64,000 nt of DNA from Haliotis asinina (GCF_037392515.1 NC_090287.1:12327001-12391000), one strand, 5' to 3'; numbered from the stretch's first letter, positions 1 through 12,974 are shown. Notes: generated by a model from the sequence alone, not told the origin. A program made the numbers and translations.

Positions 1-22
1 GCAAAAAGGCAAAGTATAATCT

Positions 23-1513
23 GTCTCTCAGTCCCAGAACCACATTGTTTTCCTCGCCGCCTCGTCCCGACTCACGGTCATGCTAAAACCCTACAAATAA
101 AGTCTATGTTTCTCCCATCTCTCTAGAGTCCCGTGTTTATTTGTTGCTATCAAACGTATATATTGGAGTCCCGGACTGTGAGACAAACTATATCTTCCCT
201 GAACCTGAAAACATATATAACAGTATAATAATATAACAGTACTCATTTATGCATTTATGCACTTTTATGACTCCTACGTATCTAGGTATAACAATTTGAA
301 CACAGGTTTAAAAAGATGCAGTTTATTAACCAATAATAAATGAAATCACGATTTTGTAAGCATGGTACATTTGCTGATCAGTGTACCACACCTTCAGTTA
401 TTCGTCGAGCGAATCCAGACATGTATGCATGTAGTTAGTGTTATGTTGATAGAAACAGGCGTTTGTTGCCTGTACACACTTTCGAAACGAATGCCATGAC
501 TATTTATGGCAAAACACAGATTCGAACCCAGACAAACTCTCTCCCTATGGTCTTATAACAGAAAACATAAGCTCCTAAAAGTAGCGTGAATGTATGTTGT
601 GTAGGTGGTAGACATCTGACTCACATACCTCAGGGACCAGTAAAACTATACCGCATAGCTCAACACAATCTTTTTCACAGATCATGATACTAACGTATGG
701 CCTTGGGTACAGTCTCAGGATTCAAGTTCATGCACAAATGGTTTAAAAGTAGCTGCATTTGCATTTTCTACCAGATTTCATCTCATAAGTATAACTCGTA
801 TTATAGACTGCGTTGTGAATAGCTGACATATTTAAGAATAAAAATGTACTTGTTTCTGAGGGCTATCTAATTTGAAAGTCGTTCATCGTGGAGGTATGTC
901 TTACGCGTTCTTTTCGTGGCCAAAATACCAATTGATATTTTCTTTAGTTTGGAAATATGTTGAAAAATACAAACATGCGTCTTGTGCCGTCTGCAAAATT
1001 TGTATGTAACAGTTGTGTAAATACGTACGACCGCCCTCTTGCTGCTGTTACAACAGATCAACGACCATATCTTCACTGCAACGACTTCAACATGCACACA
1101 ACAGCTGTCTACATTCGTATTATGGAGCCGACCACTAACAGCACGTGCAAGCCGTGAAACATACAGCGAACTCAAGTCAGAGAGGGTTTAGTTCTATGTT
1201 TTGTTGTCTTCGTTACTAACGGCCTGTCTCTTGCGTTAGTTTGGTCGAAGGAACGTTTGGAGAACAACACCATCGACCGAATTAGAGAGCCCACTTGATA
1301 TTTTGATATCGTTTACTGATTCACTGTAGTTTAGTTTAGTTTCTGAATATATGTATTTTTATAGCAATAGATAGCTCGTTTAAATTGAGACGAAGCGCCA
1401 CTGAGAGGGGATATTCATATCTGAGGAAATTTAGAATTGCTTCATTTAGCGGTTTTGCATTGCGATGAGAGTTGCGCATTTGGGAAAACAATGTGGTTCA
1501 GGGACTGTGAGAC
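23..1513. mobile_element. Possible DNA transposon with 31-bp inverted repeats
   Basis: GTCTCTCAGTCCCAGAACCA.. at 23-53 is complementary to 1483-1513 (..TGGTTCAGGGACTGTGAGAC) with about two differences. A partial third copy of GGACTGTGAGAC sits at 173-184. No transposase inside; target duplication not clear because the left end is at the window edge. The interior (190-1480) shows no supported gene. Confidence 0.5.
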
Positions 1514-1927
1514 GGGCTAAGGACACAGCTCAGATTTGGTCTCGTGTCAGTGTGAATATCATCTGGTATTCCATTCCGGTATTCACTGTGAAAAGTTATC
1601 CCCGGTCAAAGTGAACGCCACTTCAAGGAGTACTTAAAGCCAGTCCCATTCTGACTTTCTCTGCCATCGAGACCACATGAGGTCTCAATACCAATACAAT
1701 TCCGGGGTGCAATGGTTGTTCACTGTTTTGTATTCAATCCGCCAGTCAGAAGAGAGTATACACTTAAATTTGATTGATCTGACCAGTAAATTATAAATGT
1801 TATCGAAACATCACTAAACTGAAAACAGTCCTAAAAACCAACTAAACGTCGAAAAATAACTTTGATGGACGCATCAAAACCTCTTCGTCAATTAATAATA
1901 ATATCAAGTTATTGTAATCCTTAGCCG

Positions 1928-2130
1928 AACTGTGAAGACCATGGATAGAGTTGGAAATCAGCAACCCATGTCAGCTGGGTTGTCATACTACTCTGTCGTC
2001 GTATCCCAACTGATGATGTCGAGGTTTATGATGTTCATCACAGATTTTGTCTGGTCCAGGCTCAATCATTGACCGAACGCTACCTTGGACCTATTATGAA
2101 TGTTGCTGAGTGCCGCGTTACACAACAAAC
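1928..2130 (+). repeat. SINE-A copy, degenerate
   Basis: SINE-A full-length plan: CCCGTGAAGATCC head, CAGCAACCCATGCTTG, GATCACTGGATTGTCTGGTC, CAGACCGCC, then GGAATATTGCTGAGTGCGGC tail. This copy keeps AGCAACCCATG and ATTTTGTCTGGTCCAGGCTC. Confidence 0.7.
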
Positions 2131-3130
2131 AGACAGAAAGACAATAGCCTCCACCTAACATTATGTGCATATTTTCTTCAGTTGGGCAGTTTAATAAAGG
2201 CTAATAAATCGATTACACTGTCGGTAAAGTATCACGTTCATTGGGCTTTGACTGGTTGCTATGAATGGAGCTTATATTATGCGTTGGACGTTATGCATAG
2301 GCAGATTTACTAAATATATGCTCAAACAAACCAGGAGTCCCTAGGCCATGAAAAGTATATTTTAAACAATTGTAGCTACACTGAAAAGATATCTTCAAAT
2401 AACTACTGAACTGAAAATCTCATATCTCACGGTTTTCTCATATTTTCTCTGAGCGCCCGTAGGTTAGCGGAAGTGCTATCATTCCTTGCCGTTGTTTGAA
2501 ATCAAAGTAACGCTTACCTGCAGATTTAGAAAATATACACTTCATGAGAAACATTATTTCATTTACGTAGCCTAACGATCTTTCACCAGACTTCATGCTG
2601 TTGCTTTTCTACTCTCGGAATGGTGCCGAGGTGTACGGGCGTTGTGTGGCGTTCTTCTGACGCCCGTGACATGGAACAGATGGAGCTCCAGATGCTATCT
2701 GACAGCTTCCGCCCGTGTCATGCTGACATGGAAACATTCATCATAAATCCCAAATCCTCGCTTTCTGACGTCACCCCCATAATAGCTTTAATTACACTCT
2801 ATACTATTTATGTTCGAAGGTCTGCGAAATACCAACTGACATTTCAAGGACTCCGCTTTTAAACGTTTACCAAAGAATTTGTTGAACCTGGCAGTTTACC
2901 TCACACGAGGGGGTGGGTGAGCATGGCGCCCCTGGGGGACCCTAGCATGACATAGACATTGATTAGTGTGTTTGTTGTTTAAAGCCGCATTCAACGAATT
3001 TTCAACCCTGCCTTACCGATCTTCACGGTAACACAGGCATTGGAATATATGTTAAACACCAATATTGAGCATCGAAATCATTGAACGTCTCTGCTGTGAA
3101 ATTGATGCTAGGTCGTTAAACTCAAATGTA

Positions 3131-3298
3131 CTAAGGGCAGCCTGGACGGTAACGTGTTCGCCCATCACACCGAAAACCTTGTTTCGATTCCCCACGAGGA
3201 TATAATTTGTGAAGTCTGTTTCTGGTGTCCACCGACGTGATATTGCTGGAATATAACTTAAAGTGGTGTAAAAACTTAAAATCGCTCACTCACTCAAA
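3131..3298 (+). repeat. SINE-B (tRNA-derived) copy
   Basis: SINE-B has a tRNA-like head with A box (TAGCCTAGTGG type) and B box (GGTTCGATTCC type), then TTTCTGGTGTCCCCCGCCGT, GATATTGCTGGAATATTGCT and (CACT)n. Here the B box reads TTTCGATTCCC. Confidence 0.75.
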
Positions 3299-3407
3299 TG
3301 TATCGATATGCCGGTGTGATTGAGTCATCTAGTCGGTGTGATTGAGTCATGTCTAGTTTATCAGTCACTCGAAACCCGTGAAGATCCGGGTAAGAACTGG
3401 GCCTTCT

Positions 3408-3515
3408 TTCACAAAGCACTAATGTGATCACAACTCACTAGAGTGGCCTTGTTGCAGCGTTAAAGAATGGGAGTTAAGGTTAACCTTAGTAAAGGTTAAA
3501 GGACCCCCTAGTCTT
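3408..3515. mobile_element. Hairpin MITE, related degenerate copy
   Basis: Contains TTCTTTCACAAAGCACTAAT and TTAAGGTTAACCTTAGTAAA, resembling the 38,571 copy; the termini are poorly kept. Confidence 0.35.
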
Positions 3516-3529
3516 CAGTCTTCAGAGAT

Positions 3530-3702
3530 CATGTGGTCAGACTCGCTGACTTGGCTGACACCCGGTATCCCGATCATGTAGACCGAGGTTCATGATGTTG
3601 ATCACTAGACTGGACATGACTCCGCTATTTACAAACCGCCACTTTATAGCTGGAATATTGCCAGCGTTAACGTTACGTGTGACGTTAAACAAACACCATT
3701 CG
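3530..3702 (+). repeat. SINE-A copy, head missing
   Basis: Runs from GTGGTCAGACTCGCTGACTT to the tail; the first 90 bp are absent. Confidence 0.75.
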
Positions 3703-3845
3703 CTCTTACACCTGGTGCCATCGGTATGTGCTTCGGGCAAATGAACCCATGGAAATAGTACAATAGAACCTGATTTTGTTGGTACTATTCTTTTGTTACT
3801 TGGTTTGTTGCAAATTGCAATAAATATGCAGATTTACCAATTGCA

Positions 3846-4083
3846 GACTTGTGAAGATCCGGAGTCTCCCCGCTGCTTGTCACAAAAGGCGACTTTGCAT
3901 GTCATAAGAGGCAACAAACGGGATCGGGTGGTCAGGCTCGCTGACTTGATTGACACATGTCATCGGTTTCCAACTGCGCAGATTGATGCTCCTGCTGTTG
4001 ATCACTGGATTTTCTGGTCCAGATTCGATTAGTTATAGACCGCTGCCATATAGCTGGCGCAAAACTAAACTCATTCACTCACC
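3846..4083 (+). repeat. SINE-A copy, near full length
   Basis: Complete from TTGTGAAGATCCGG to CATTCACTCAC; lacks part of GAATATTGCTGAGTG. Confidence 0.85.
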
Positions 4084-4089
4084 AATTAC

Positions 4090-5860
4090 ATGCCTCTTCC
4101 CGTAAACACTGAACCTTTCAGCTGGTACTACGCATGAAATTTCGCAGTTTCGTTTATCGCAGATATCAACAGACTTGTTGATACGGTGTACAGTCATACT
4201 CATTCATTAACGTGATTCAGCCTGACATTTAAGAACATTATACAATCGAATAAAGTGCCAAATAGCAGATGCGTGTTTCTGGCAGGCGCGCTACCGCCAC
4301 ACTGTTCCAGCCACTTCACTGAGCCGTTATATATGGGCTGTGCGCAAGCGTCTTCAACAAGATCAAAAGGAAAATATATACAGTGGTAGGTAACAGAGCC
4401 GAGTCCTCTCTCTGCCTCCCACCCACGCCTGTAAACACTTCAGCTTCGGCCTGCAATGCTGAAGATGACATCGATTACATGATATTTACATCCTCCGATG
4501 GCATCAGGACTGTGATCCGCAGAGAATGATGGGAGTGGATGTACCGGAAACAGACCCGGATCCAGTCTCCCCCCACACCACGACATTTATTTCCCAATGT
4601 TTGGGGTGTAACCCTGACAACGCGCATGGCGACTATTTTACAGCATTTTCTTGAGATTTCGCATGTAATACAACCACGTCACATCTGTATTGGTACTCTG
4701 AGGGTATGAAAACGCCTAAATTGATAAAGCGTTTGGAAGACCCCTAGCCAATGGATGATGGGTGAGGGAAGGGGCGGGAGGGTCTGGGCAGCGGACGATG
4801 GGTAATCTATCACAGGCAAGTCACATGATACAACAGGAAAACAAGGCATGCTTTTCAAATAAACTTCTGACAAGACTGAGATTACACGAAACCAAATCCA
4901 GAAGGAATACTCAAAACCTGGCGTATTTGTGATTGAGTGTATAAACACAATGATTGCGCCACTGTTAGACGGGACCGTGCCAGGTGCTCAGACCTTTCGC
5001 AATCCATATGTCTATTTTTACCCCGCTAATTATGTTCCGTATTTAAGGAACAGGACATATCCTCCATTTCCAGATTTGCAGAATTCTCCATGAAATCCTC
5101 ATTTGGCTTCGCTATAGGATGAACAGCAGTCCAGTTTGCGTGTTATCTCATGTGTGCAAGTAATCTCCCAGAAATCCTCTAGTGTTCAAAGAATTCATTT
5201 ATTTTCAATCCAGAGCGATGCAAAAAATGAAATTACATGAAGACGCCATCCGTTACACGAGGTCTAGATTTTACACAGGAAATCTCTTTTATCCGAAGAC
5301 ATGGGATCACGGCAAATGTATAGCGTTATCCATGTCAAGACTGGGACAGGCAGGGTAATGAGATTAGGTAACGAGATATATGCTACCCAAAATAGATAAG
5401 GGACGCGTTATTCTTTTATATTGCTATAGTTGATATGTCGTAGTTTGGCTGAAGAAATGGGAATGTGGAAGAACTGGTCGTTCTCTTGTCTGTAATATCA
5501 AAGAATCGATGCTTCACTCATTCACACACTCTGCATCGCATGTGCCTTTAAAACATTTCTAACCCATTATGTTGGATAGGTTTCATTGTATCATATTCTG
5601 ATCTATGATCTCATATCAAATGTCCACACGTGACCGCATGCTACATTTCATTGCTTGTATGCGTGTCTTATTTTGAAGTGTATATTAAATGTGGCACTGT
5701 AATAAACAGTATTCCATTTCCATACATAGCACCAACTATCAAAACAAACAAATGATAACAGATGGTATTGGGTTAACCACGGTTAACTACGGGCAACAGA
5801 ACTGTACCTGTTTTAAGATACAAACGATGATCTCCCCTTGCTCTGTTTCCTCAATACACT
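4090..5860. other. No supported feature
   Basis: Unique-looking sequence; ORFs of up to 89 codons have no family features. Confidence 0.5.
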
Positions 5861-5861
5861 T

Positions 5862-6080
5862 GGATCCGCATAGACTAACAACTAGTCACTGAAATGGACA
5901 TAGTTTACTGAAGAAAAGTTGATAGTAATAAAAATAATGTAATGAAATGGAGCCCTGAGATTTTGTTCATTTTCTGTCTGAAGCTAAGGAAATCTAGACT
6001 TGCCATATTTTCTACACTTGTGTGGGCTTTCTTGGATATATTTGCTACAGGATCTGCACGACAGACTAGGATCCACACTT
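5862..6080 (+). repeat. Dispersed repeat D, copy 1
   Basis: About 210 bp matching 15,068-15,275 at roughly 75-80% by eye, from AGACTAACAACTAGTCxCTG to GACAGACTA. Shared landmarks are TAATGAAATGGAxCCCTGAG and GGGCTTTCTTGGA. Family unknown. Confidence 0.75.
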
Positions 6081-6296
6081 GTCTTCATTGTAGATGGACT
6101 CTACTTTCTGATGCCAGTCAGCAGGACTGTGATCAGCTGGCGTTCCCTGATTCTTCACCACCACAAAATTCGCCATAATGCGGTTTCCATATAGCTGTAA
6201 ACTAACAAATGTGGCACCTATTTGTATCTATGACTATATACATTAATTTTGTCAATAACTCTACCATGCAGATATAACAATTCCGGTCTGTATTGG

Positions 6297-6462
6297 GAGT
6301 GAGTGAGTGACTTTAGTTTTACGACGCTTTAACCAATATTCCAGCAGTACCACGGCGGGGAATACTAGAAACGAGTTTCTCACATTGTGCCATGAGGAGA
6401 ACCCTTGTCACACGTGATGCGCATGACGAGCGAATGCCTTAACCACTAGGCTACCCAACTAA
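6297..6462 (-). repeat. SINE-B copy
   Basis: Inverted; A-box region CCACTAGGCTACCC is at the right end and the GTGAGTGAG tail at the left. Confidence 0.8.
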
Positions 6463-7170
6463 CCCGCTCTGAAATGGACTGTGACGGCCATTAGTGGGGT
6501 AGAACATCTACAGTGGTTAGGAGTAAGTTGGTCTACTGTCTGCCTCGCGAAAATAGCTGAAACTCGTTTCAGCTGTCCGCGCAGTGAAATACTTAGAATA
6601 ATGTTCAAGTGTTTTAAAATTTATTCTTGAACAATTTATGCAGGTTCTAAAAATAGAAAATATTCGAAGCAGCATTAGTAACACATTTCAAGGGTGGACC
6701 TGGTGATAGGATTGAACACAACAGTTTGACAAATATGTTTCTTGCTGTATTAGTAGAATCCGTCCGCCAATGAGCTGACACAACCGTAAATTATTTCACT
6801 GATTTAGAGTATCATCGAGGTTATCATCGAGCTTCAGTCGAAGGTTGCCAGACTGTAAGTACCACGTGGTCGCCGTAGGTGACAATGGTTATTCCTTTCG
6901 GTACAGGGAGGGTCAGGGCGATTAAACTTTTTCAAGTAATACCGATCTCTTCATGAAACGACGATCCGATTCATGGATGCGACAGAAACGACTGTGCAAA
7001 CTGAAAAGGCGTCTCCATCCTAATATCTAATATAGCATGATATCATGGAGCACTAATAAGAGGGAGTAGGTTTGGCTCTTGTGGCTTTTTAACTTCGTAG
7101 TAAGATACTTATCGGTTTTCTACGGAAGCGTATCAGGTCCACGGTTAAAAAGTTTTTTGGTGTCACTCAA

Positions 7171-7290
7171 TCCTACGTAGGACATACTATCTCCTACGTA
7201 GGACTTACTATCTCCTACGTAGGACTTGGTATCTCCTACGTAGGACTTAGTATCTCCTACGTGGGACATTCTATCTGCCACGTAGTACTT
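7171..7290. repeat. 21-bp tandem repeat on a TCCTACGTAGGA palindrome (left array)
   Basis: Six units of about 21 bp (palindrome plus CTTAGTATC-like spacer). The last unit has drifted. Confidence 0.85.
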
Positions 7291-7927
7291 AATATACTCT
7301 TCCAAAAAAGTAGGGGATCTTCATTTTTCATTTACGTATTAAACGTATTTAGGAAATTCATCGAAGTCAATCAGTGTTGATATGATATTATTGAATGTTT
7401 TGAGAGTGCATCACCATTTGCACTTCCTCACAACCATAGTTATTTGGAATGTATTTTGAAACATGATTGGTGGATGGCATGTAATTTGCATGCATACGAT
7501 TGTCATTATAAAAACAAAAAACACTAGAAACAAACACTAGCAAATATGTGATGCAAGATGAGTGTCAAATTTAATGTTCTAATTGATTTCTCGACCTTCT
7601 TGAAACAAACGTCAAAATCAAGAATGGGAACCCATGCACTTGTATGGGGCTACTGCGTTGTATCATGCGTTGTATTTAGGGGTGGTAATACAGGGAAACG
7701 GTGGTGCGTTCATAAGATATCTGTCCTTGAAACGTTTGTTAACGTTTACAGTTCCTATCCAAATTGAAAGTTCAGGTTTCAGTATACATGTATATCCTTT
7801 TAAAGGTTCGGATTATATGAAGTGTGGTTATTGAGAAATGTTTGGTTATGCAGGACGTTAGATAGTAGAAATGCACTTCAATGCATATTTATGACACTAA
7901 CGCAGGGTTACTACACAGTGTTATTGT

Positions 7928-8053
7928 ATGGTGTGTGGGTGTGTTGGTGTGTGTGTGTGTGTGTGTGTTACGTTTGGGTGACGTGGACCTTGATCTAATT
8001 GCAGTTGTGGGTATACACACACGCACCCACGCACTCACGCACGCACACACACA
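7928..8053. repeat. (GT)n ... (CA)n inverted microsatellite
   Basis: A GT-rich run (7928-7970) is followed 45 bp later by a CA-rich run (8015-8053). Together they could fold into a long hairpin. Confidence 0.75.
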
Positions 8054-8486
8054 GAGGAGGGGGGAACAGTTTCCGATATGAAATTCTCGTTATGACACGT
8101 CCTCCGAAAGTTTTTCTTGTCTTCATATGAGGCTAGGTTGGATCAGATATAACGCTCATTCGCGGTTTGTTTTTTCGTAATCGTTTACAAGGTGACTTGA
8201 CTCGAGTGGAAAAGTGTTGAATGCGGCGTAAAGCAACACGGAATTAAAAGAAGGCAAAAGATTGTCATTATAGTTGCTTGTATAAGTATAAGGATATAAG
8301 TATGCGTGGATTGCCACCTATAGACACGTCTGTGCTCGCAGATTATGTCTAATGCGCAACGACCTCTGAAATATCCAGCACATAATAGAAAAATGTAACT
8401 GCAACGCGTAACAATAGGGCAAACTGAACGCGAGGCAGTAAAGTACAACAGTCGGTCCAACACATGAAAGTAATATGCAACAAGTA

Positions 8487-8921
8487 TACTACCCATCAAA
8501 AGTCTAGACTCACTTGAAACACCCACTATATGTTATATATGTATACATGGTTACAACGAAGATGAATTTCTCCACCAACTTGGGGGAAACTTGGGAAAAA
8601 TTGCAAACCTTATGCAGATTAATTGCACGAGGATGATTTATCAAATTGCTGAAAAGTATGTGCAAATATCATGCATGCGAACTGCTGCGTTTTGGTGTAA
8701 AGTTTTGATAAGAATTTGCCATTTTTCACCGAGTTGAATCATTTGTTGAACGCATGACAATAATCTTGTCAACGTTACGCATTTGTTTTGTTATACATAA
8801 GTTCATGTGTGAACAGTACCTTTAAACAGTATGGAATATTTTGCAAAATCTAGTTTAGAACAGTTGATTGAAGTATGTGACTACATTTACACTAGTGAGC
8901 CTAAACTTTTGATGGGTAGTA
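8487..8921. mobile_element. Mariner-type MITE, 435 bp, nested
   Basis: Inverted repeats TACTACCCATCAAAAGTCTA (8487 on) and its near-perfect complement ending GATGGGTAGTA at 8921, about 28 bp with two mismatches, flanked by TA. No coding capacity. It lies inside the 7120-9285 element and so inserted later. Confidence 0.8.
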
Positions 8922-8949
8922 TAGTTGAACACAAGAGTCTAATGGTGAA

Positions 8950-9085
8950 GGAAACAGTAGACTCTTAGAGTAAATGAAACACATGATAGTAGATTCCAAT
9001 GGTAAATACAACACATAACTGTAGACTCTAAACGTACATGAAACACATGGCTGTAAACTCTAAAACAGTGACGGAAACAGTCAAA
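8950..9085. repeat. 32-bp tandem repeat, about 4 copies
   Basis: Units of the form GTAGACTCTAAACGTACATG + AAACACATGGCT with substitutions. Confidence 0.7.
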
Positions 9086-9159
9086 AAGGAACTGGTTTCA
9101 ATGTCTTGGGGAACTAACTTGGCCATTTCAGATTAATGTATATTAACATATATCGAGCA

Positions 9160-9234
9160 TCTCCAACAGGAGATACTAAGTCCTACGTAGGAGATACTAA
9201 GTTCTACGTAGGAGATATTAAGTCCTACGCAGGA
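9160..9234. repeat. 21-bp tandem repeat on the TCCTACGTAGGA palindrome (right array)
   Basis: Four units, the first degenerate, in inverted orientation to the array at 7171. Confidence 0.8.
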
Positions 9235-9289
9235 GATAACGAGACAAAAAATGTTTTTCACTCTGGCCCTAATACGCTTTCGTAGTTTT

Positions 9290-10570
9290 CAGAGCGAGTT
9301 TGAAGTGATCAGACGTTCGTCATGGGAAATGACACGGGAGAAAAACTATTTAAAACATGTTTCACTTCAAAGGTTCTTTGAGGTACACGAGCTAATAAAT
9401 GACTTAGTAATATCTTTATTCCGAACGTCGAAGTCAGTGAGTTTTTTCAGTTGCCTTTTTCTGATGAACGATTCTACTAAGTTGATTTTTAGATCGCTTG
9501 CAATATGTAATCCAAGTCATTTTATAAAGCGCCCGTTTCAAACGTATTGTCTTTGCATCAGGTCAGTTGTCGCGCTCACCCAAGTGGCGTAAAACTTAGA
9601 TCGCTTTGCGGCAGGTCATCAAGGATAAATTGTTTTATTCGTCACAACATTTGTGACCAACTCATGTGTTTCAGGGACAGTCCAATTAGCATCTCCGTGC
9701 ACTTTACGGAAAGGAGCGAACGGGGACGTCGTCAACACTTGACCCTTTATCTGTTCGTCAGCCCTCGCCCCTTTCCGTAACCTGCAATCAGTATTCGGGC
9801 TTTCTCATGGGATAACACGATATTGGTCACGAAACACGAATAAAATGAATTCATTAGTATCAGGGTAGTAGGCTGGGATTGTGAAAGTTGACAAGGGCAT
9901 GATGAAAGACCACTACACCTAGAAATTGACATTCATGTGTGGGAGTTGGTGCCGGGCCCTTATATGAAACAGTGCGCATTTCTCCTCACATGGGGAACAT
10001 GTGTGGTCATGTGATAGGCTGACATCTTTTCTTCGAAAAAGAGATTACTTTTTTCCTGTTTGTTTTAACCTGGGGATAAGGCCTCCGTTCCGTATCTGCG
10101 TCTCTGAAATACATCTCTCGGTCTCCCGTGTTTCATCAGCCTGGAACGCGATCATTCTTTTAGCGTTAGTTAAAGAAAACTGCCGGTCAGCCTTGCTCCA
10201 GGTACTGAATGCTGAGCCATGGATGTGGGGTAATTCTATCATTCGAATAGGCAAGTCTAGATAAGCAGACACCCTGTTACTTATCATTCAAACTATTAAT
10301 TTTTACCTTGGAGACAAGTCTAGTCGGAGAGGCGTGCACCCATATTTGATGGTAGCCTGAACGTGGAGCAAGAAAGAAATGGTGATGAGACTGTGATGTA
10401 TTTGATAGCGGTAACGGGTATAGCTGTTTTGAGACGGGTTTTTTTTTTGTTTTTCGTCGACTGTTTTCTACCCATGCTTCCTTTTTTACCACGTGTCTAA
10501 TGCTTTAGGTCACTTCCATTTTCAAGTGTATCTTTTCTCCTTTCTTATCCCGACGGTTAAGTTGATAACT
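9290..10570. other. No supported feature
   Basis: Several overlapping short ORFs (up to 113 codons) on both strands without recognisable motifs or codon bias. Confidence 0.45.
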
Positions 10571-10577
10571 TATTGTA

Positions 10578-11107
10578 TGACCAGAAATTATTGAGAATTT
10601 CTAGGAACATTCTTAGTTGGATTTCTAGTATAACAACCTTGATCAGCTGTCAAGTGTTTGGTTTCATTCAAGAGAGACAATTCCGTTAATCTTTTTTCAC
10701 TAGTTTGTGAAGAGCTATTCTTTCTCCCTCTGGCCTGGTTTGGAAGCCAGCATATGACATTATTAGACTGGCCAAGCTATAATCCTGACCTACATCCAAT
10801 AGAAGATGTTTCGGAACTTAGGAAGGAAAGTGTCAGTAAGAAAAACCTGACAAATATTGCTGAAATGAAAGAAGAGGTGGTTCGATATTTGGGAGAGCAT
10901 GGACCACGACTTTCTAACTCCCTTGATCAGTAGTATGCCCCACCGCATTGATCCTTCCACTGGTGACTGCTGCACATGGTGACTTGACAAATACTAACTG
11001 TTCACCCGTCTTTGAATCTAGACTCATGTTCTGATAACATTCACATTTGATACGTGAGTAAAAAAATTAAAAGATACAATCTCAAAATTGTCAATAATTT
11101 CTGGTCA
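10578..11107 (+). mobile_element. Deleted Tc1/mariner element with TA duplication
   Basis: A 530-bp element bounded by perfect inverted repeats beginning TGACCAGAAATTATTGA (10,578-10,594 and 11,091-11,107) and flanked by TA on each side (10,576 and 11,108). Inside, about 10,730-10,930 keeps the C-terminal end of a transposase: LLDWPSYNPDLHPIEDVSELRKE, the block with the third catalytic acid. It is an internal deletion derivative, unable to move on its own. The inverted repeats and transposase are unlike the Tc1-like copy at the right edge, so it is a different family. Confidence 0.85.
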
Positions 11108-11119
11108 TACTATATGTTT

Positions 11120-12970
11120 ACTAGTGGTTCAGTATCGGATGCATTGAAAACCTTCATTGCCATTAAACAACAAAAACGCGAGCAAAAATTGCTGTGTAAG
11201 TTTCTTTCATAATCGCAACAAACGAGCTTTGGCGGAAGTCGCAAAGCAAGCCGGAACCAGCCAGGAAAGTGCGGATTTTGGTCTTTGGAGTGATCGTGAC
11301 GTCATAATGTAGACATCTCTCCACTCGCGTATAACTATCCAAAGTTTGTTGCTATCGACAAACATGTGATTCAGTCATAGTTACATATCAAGCTATGCTC
11401 AATATTAGCGGCTTCAATTGAAAAGAAAATGTGAATATGCTGTGATATGAGGGCTAAATTCATTATTGTACATTGTACAAATGTATTGTTATACACACCG
11501 GATGAACAGAAAAAGGTTTTAGTAAAATTCGAATGCAATCTATCATCAGACAGCGCCTCTTCGTACCCAAGATAGAGAATATTATGTTCGCTCATGATAT
11601 CGACCACTGGTATGCCATTCCCAGACTCAGTTATCTACATGCAGTAAGTTGCATGTGTCTATAATAATTCTGTCTGACAAAAACAACAACTTTAATTACT
11701 CTCATAATTTGGTACATGATGGAATTCAGTACTCGCTGCAAGTCTAGATTATAATTTGTAGCCCGATATTTATGCTTAACGTCCGAGGCGACTTTTTGGA
11801 TCTGATCTGGACAACTGGATAACATACCTGGACCGTTGACCATACATAATATTAATCACCATCTTGTCCGGTCCAGAATCGAGAATTTACAAACTGGCGT
11901 GATGTATTCACCTTTTTTTAATATTCCCGAGGTCGGCGATAAACAACATACACAACAATCAAATACTAGCTATACGTCCTGATAATGTTTTTAAAAGACG
12001 TTTAATGATTGGCACCCATTCCAGGAACTCAGCCGCCACATTCTTTAATAAGGATGGACTTTAAGAATAACAAATAAATTTCAAATAGTGTATGTGACTT
12101 CTAAGATGTAATTCATAAAAAATCCACACCTTCCCATTAAACACTTCGATGTCATAATAATGAAATGAGTTCCGTCTGACAAAGTAGATTAAGCGGGATT
12201 CCTAAATAGCATGCATTCCGTCACAGCATTTGTGCATCGTGGTCTCAGAGAAGCCAATTACTACGTGATGCTATTCAATTATGGCATTTGACAAGGATGG
12301 ATACAGAAGTGAAGCAACTCAATTAATCTACGTTTTATTGGACTTTTTTTCCCTGTGCGCAATGACCTTAGATAACCCACGCCATTCTTATCACCCTCCG
12401 TCACAAAATATAGTTTCTTTTCAGTCACCATCCTTTCGCCTGGAATGTGGTGGCGTGTATTTCAAGAATTTTATCTGTCCTATCGATCAAATCTTTCATC
12501 CTGTAACGAGAAGAGTGCTGATTTCTGGGTAATATGGTCATAATATGTACTTATAATTGGGTAAAGGTTTTCGCTAAGGTCAACCCCTTGTTTGTTTTTC
12601 TTGTCTTGTATCCTTGAGTTAATAATATTACAGACTAAAATTTCCGAAATATTTGATACCATATGGCTGTTTGGTCAACTAGAGGAGCTCCAGTATGGTC
12701 ACCAGGGGAGCATGTGTCTGTATTTTGACATTTTTTTCAAAAATTGACACATATTTAGAAAGACTGGAATGGCAATGACAAAACGGCACACTGTAATACT
12801 AAGAGATATTTACCAGCAAAATGGTGGGAAACAATTTCAGTATCTACAAAATGTCATTATTACTCAGTCTTTAAAACTCACATTTGTACTGAGCGTTACT
12901 TATCATTTGTTAATGTGAAGAAATTTAAATTATCCTCAGGTCCTTTCTGTTGTTCATCACATGATCTATC
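11120..12970. other. No supported feature
   Basis: AT-rich, no gene or repeat that I can name. Confidence 0.5.
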
Positions 12971-12974
12971 TATT

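Larger units (their letters stand above)
7120..9285. mobile_element. 2.2-kb inverted-repeat element with palindromic subterminal arrays
   Basis: Both ends start CTACG(G/A)AAGCGTAT and stay recognisably complementary for about 55 bp (imperfect, roughly 70%). They then run into arrays of a 21-bp unit built on the palindrome TCCTACGTAGGA, in opposite orientation: six units at 7171-7290, four at 9160-9234. TTTT flanks both sides (7116-7119, 9286-9289), a possible target duplication. The interior has a GT/CA hairpin, the nested MITE and a 32-bp tandem repeat but no transposase I recognise. Probably a non-autonomous DNA transposon; superfamily unknown. Confidence 0.65.

Noticed and set aside
7120-7305. 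61-codon ORF with SYVGDTK repeats as a peptide gene
   Set aside because: It is the 21-bp palindromic array read in frame; the periodicity explains it.
8185-8526. 113-codon minus ORF inside the 2.2-kb element as a transposase
   Set aside because: No catalytic or DNA-binding motif seen, and it runs into the nested MITE end.
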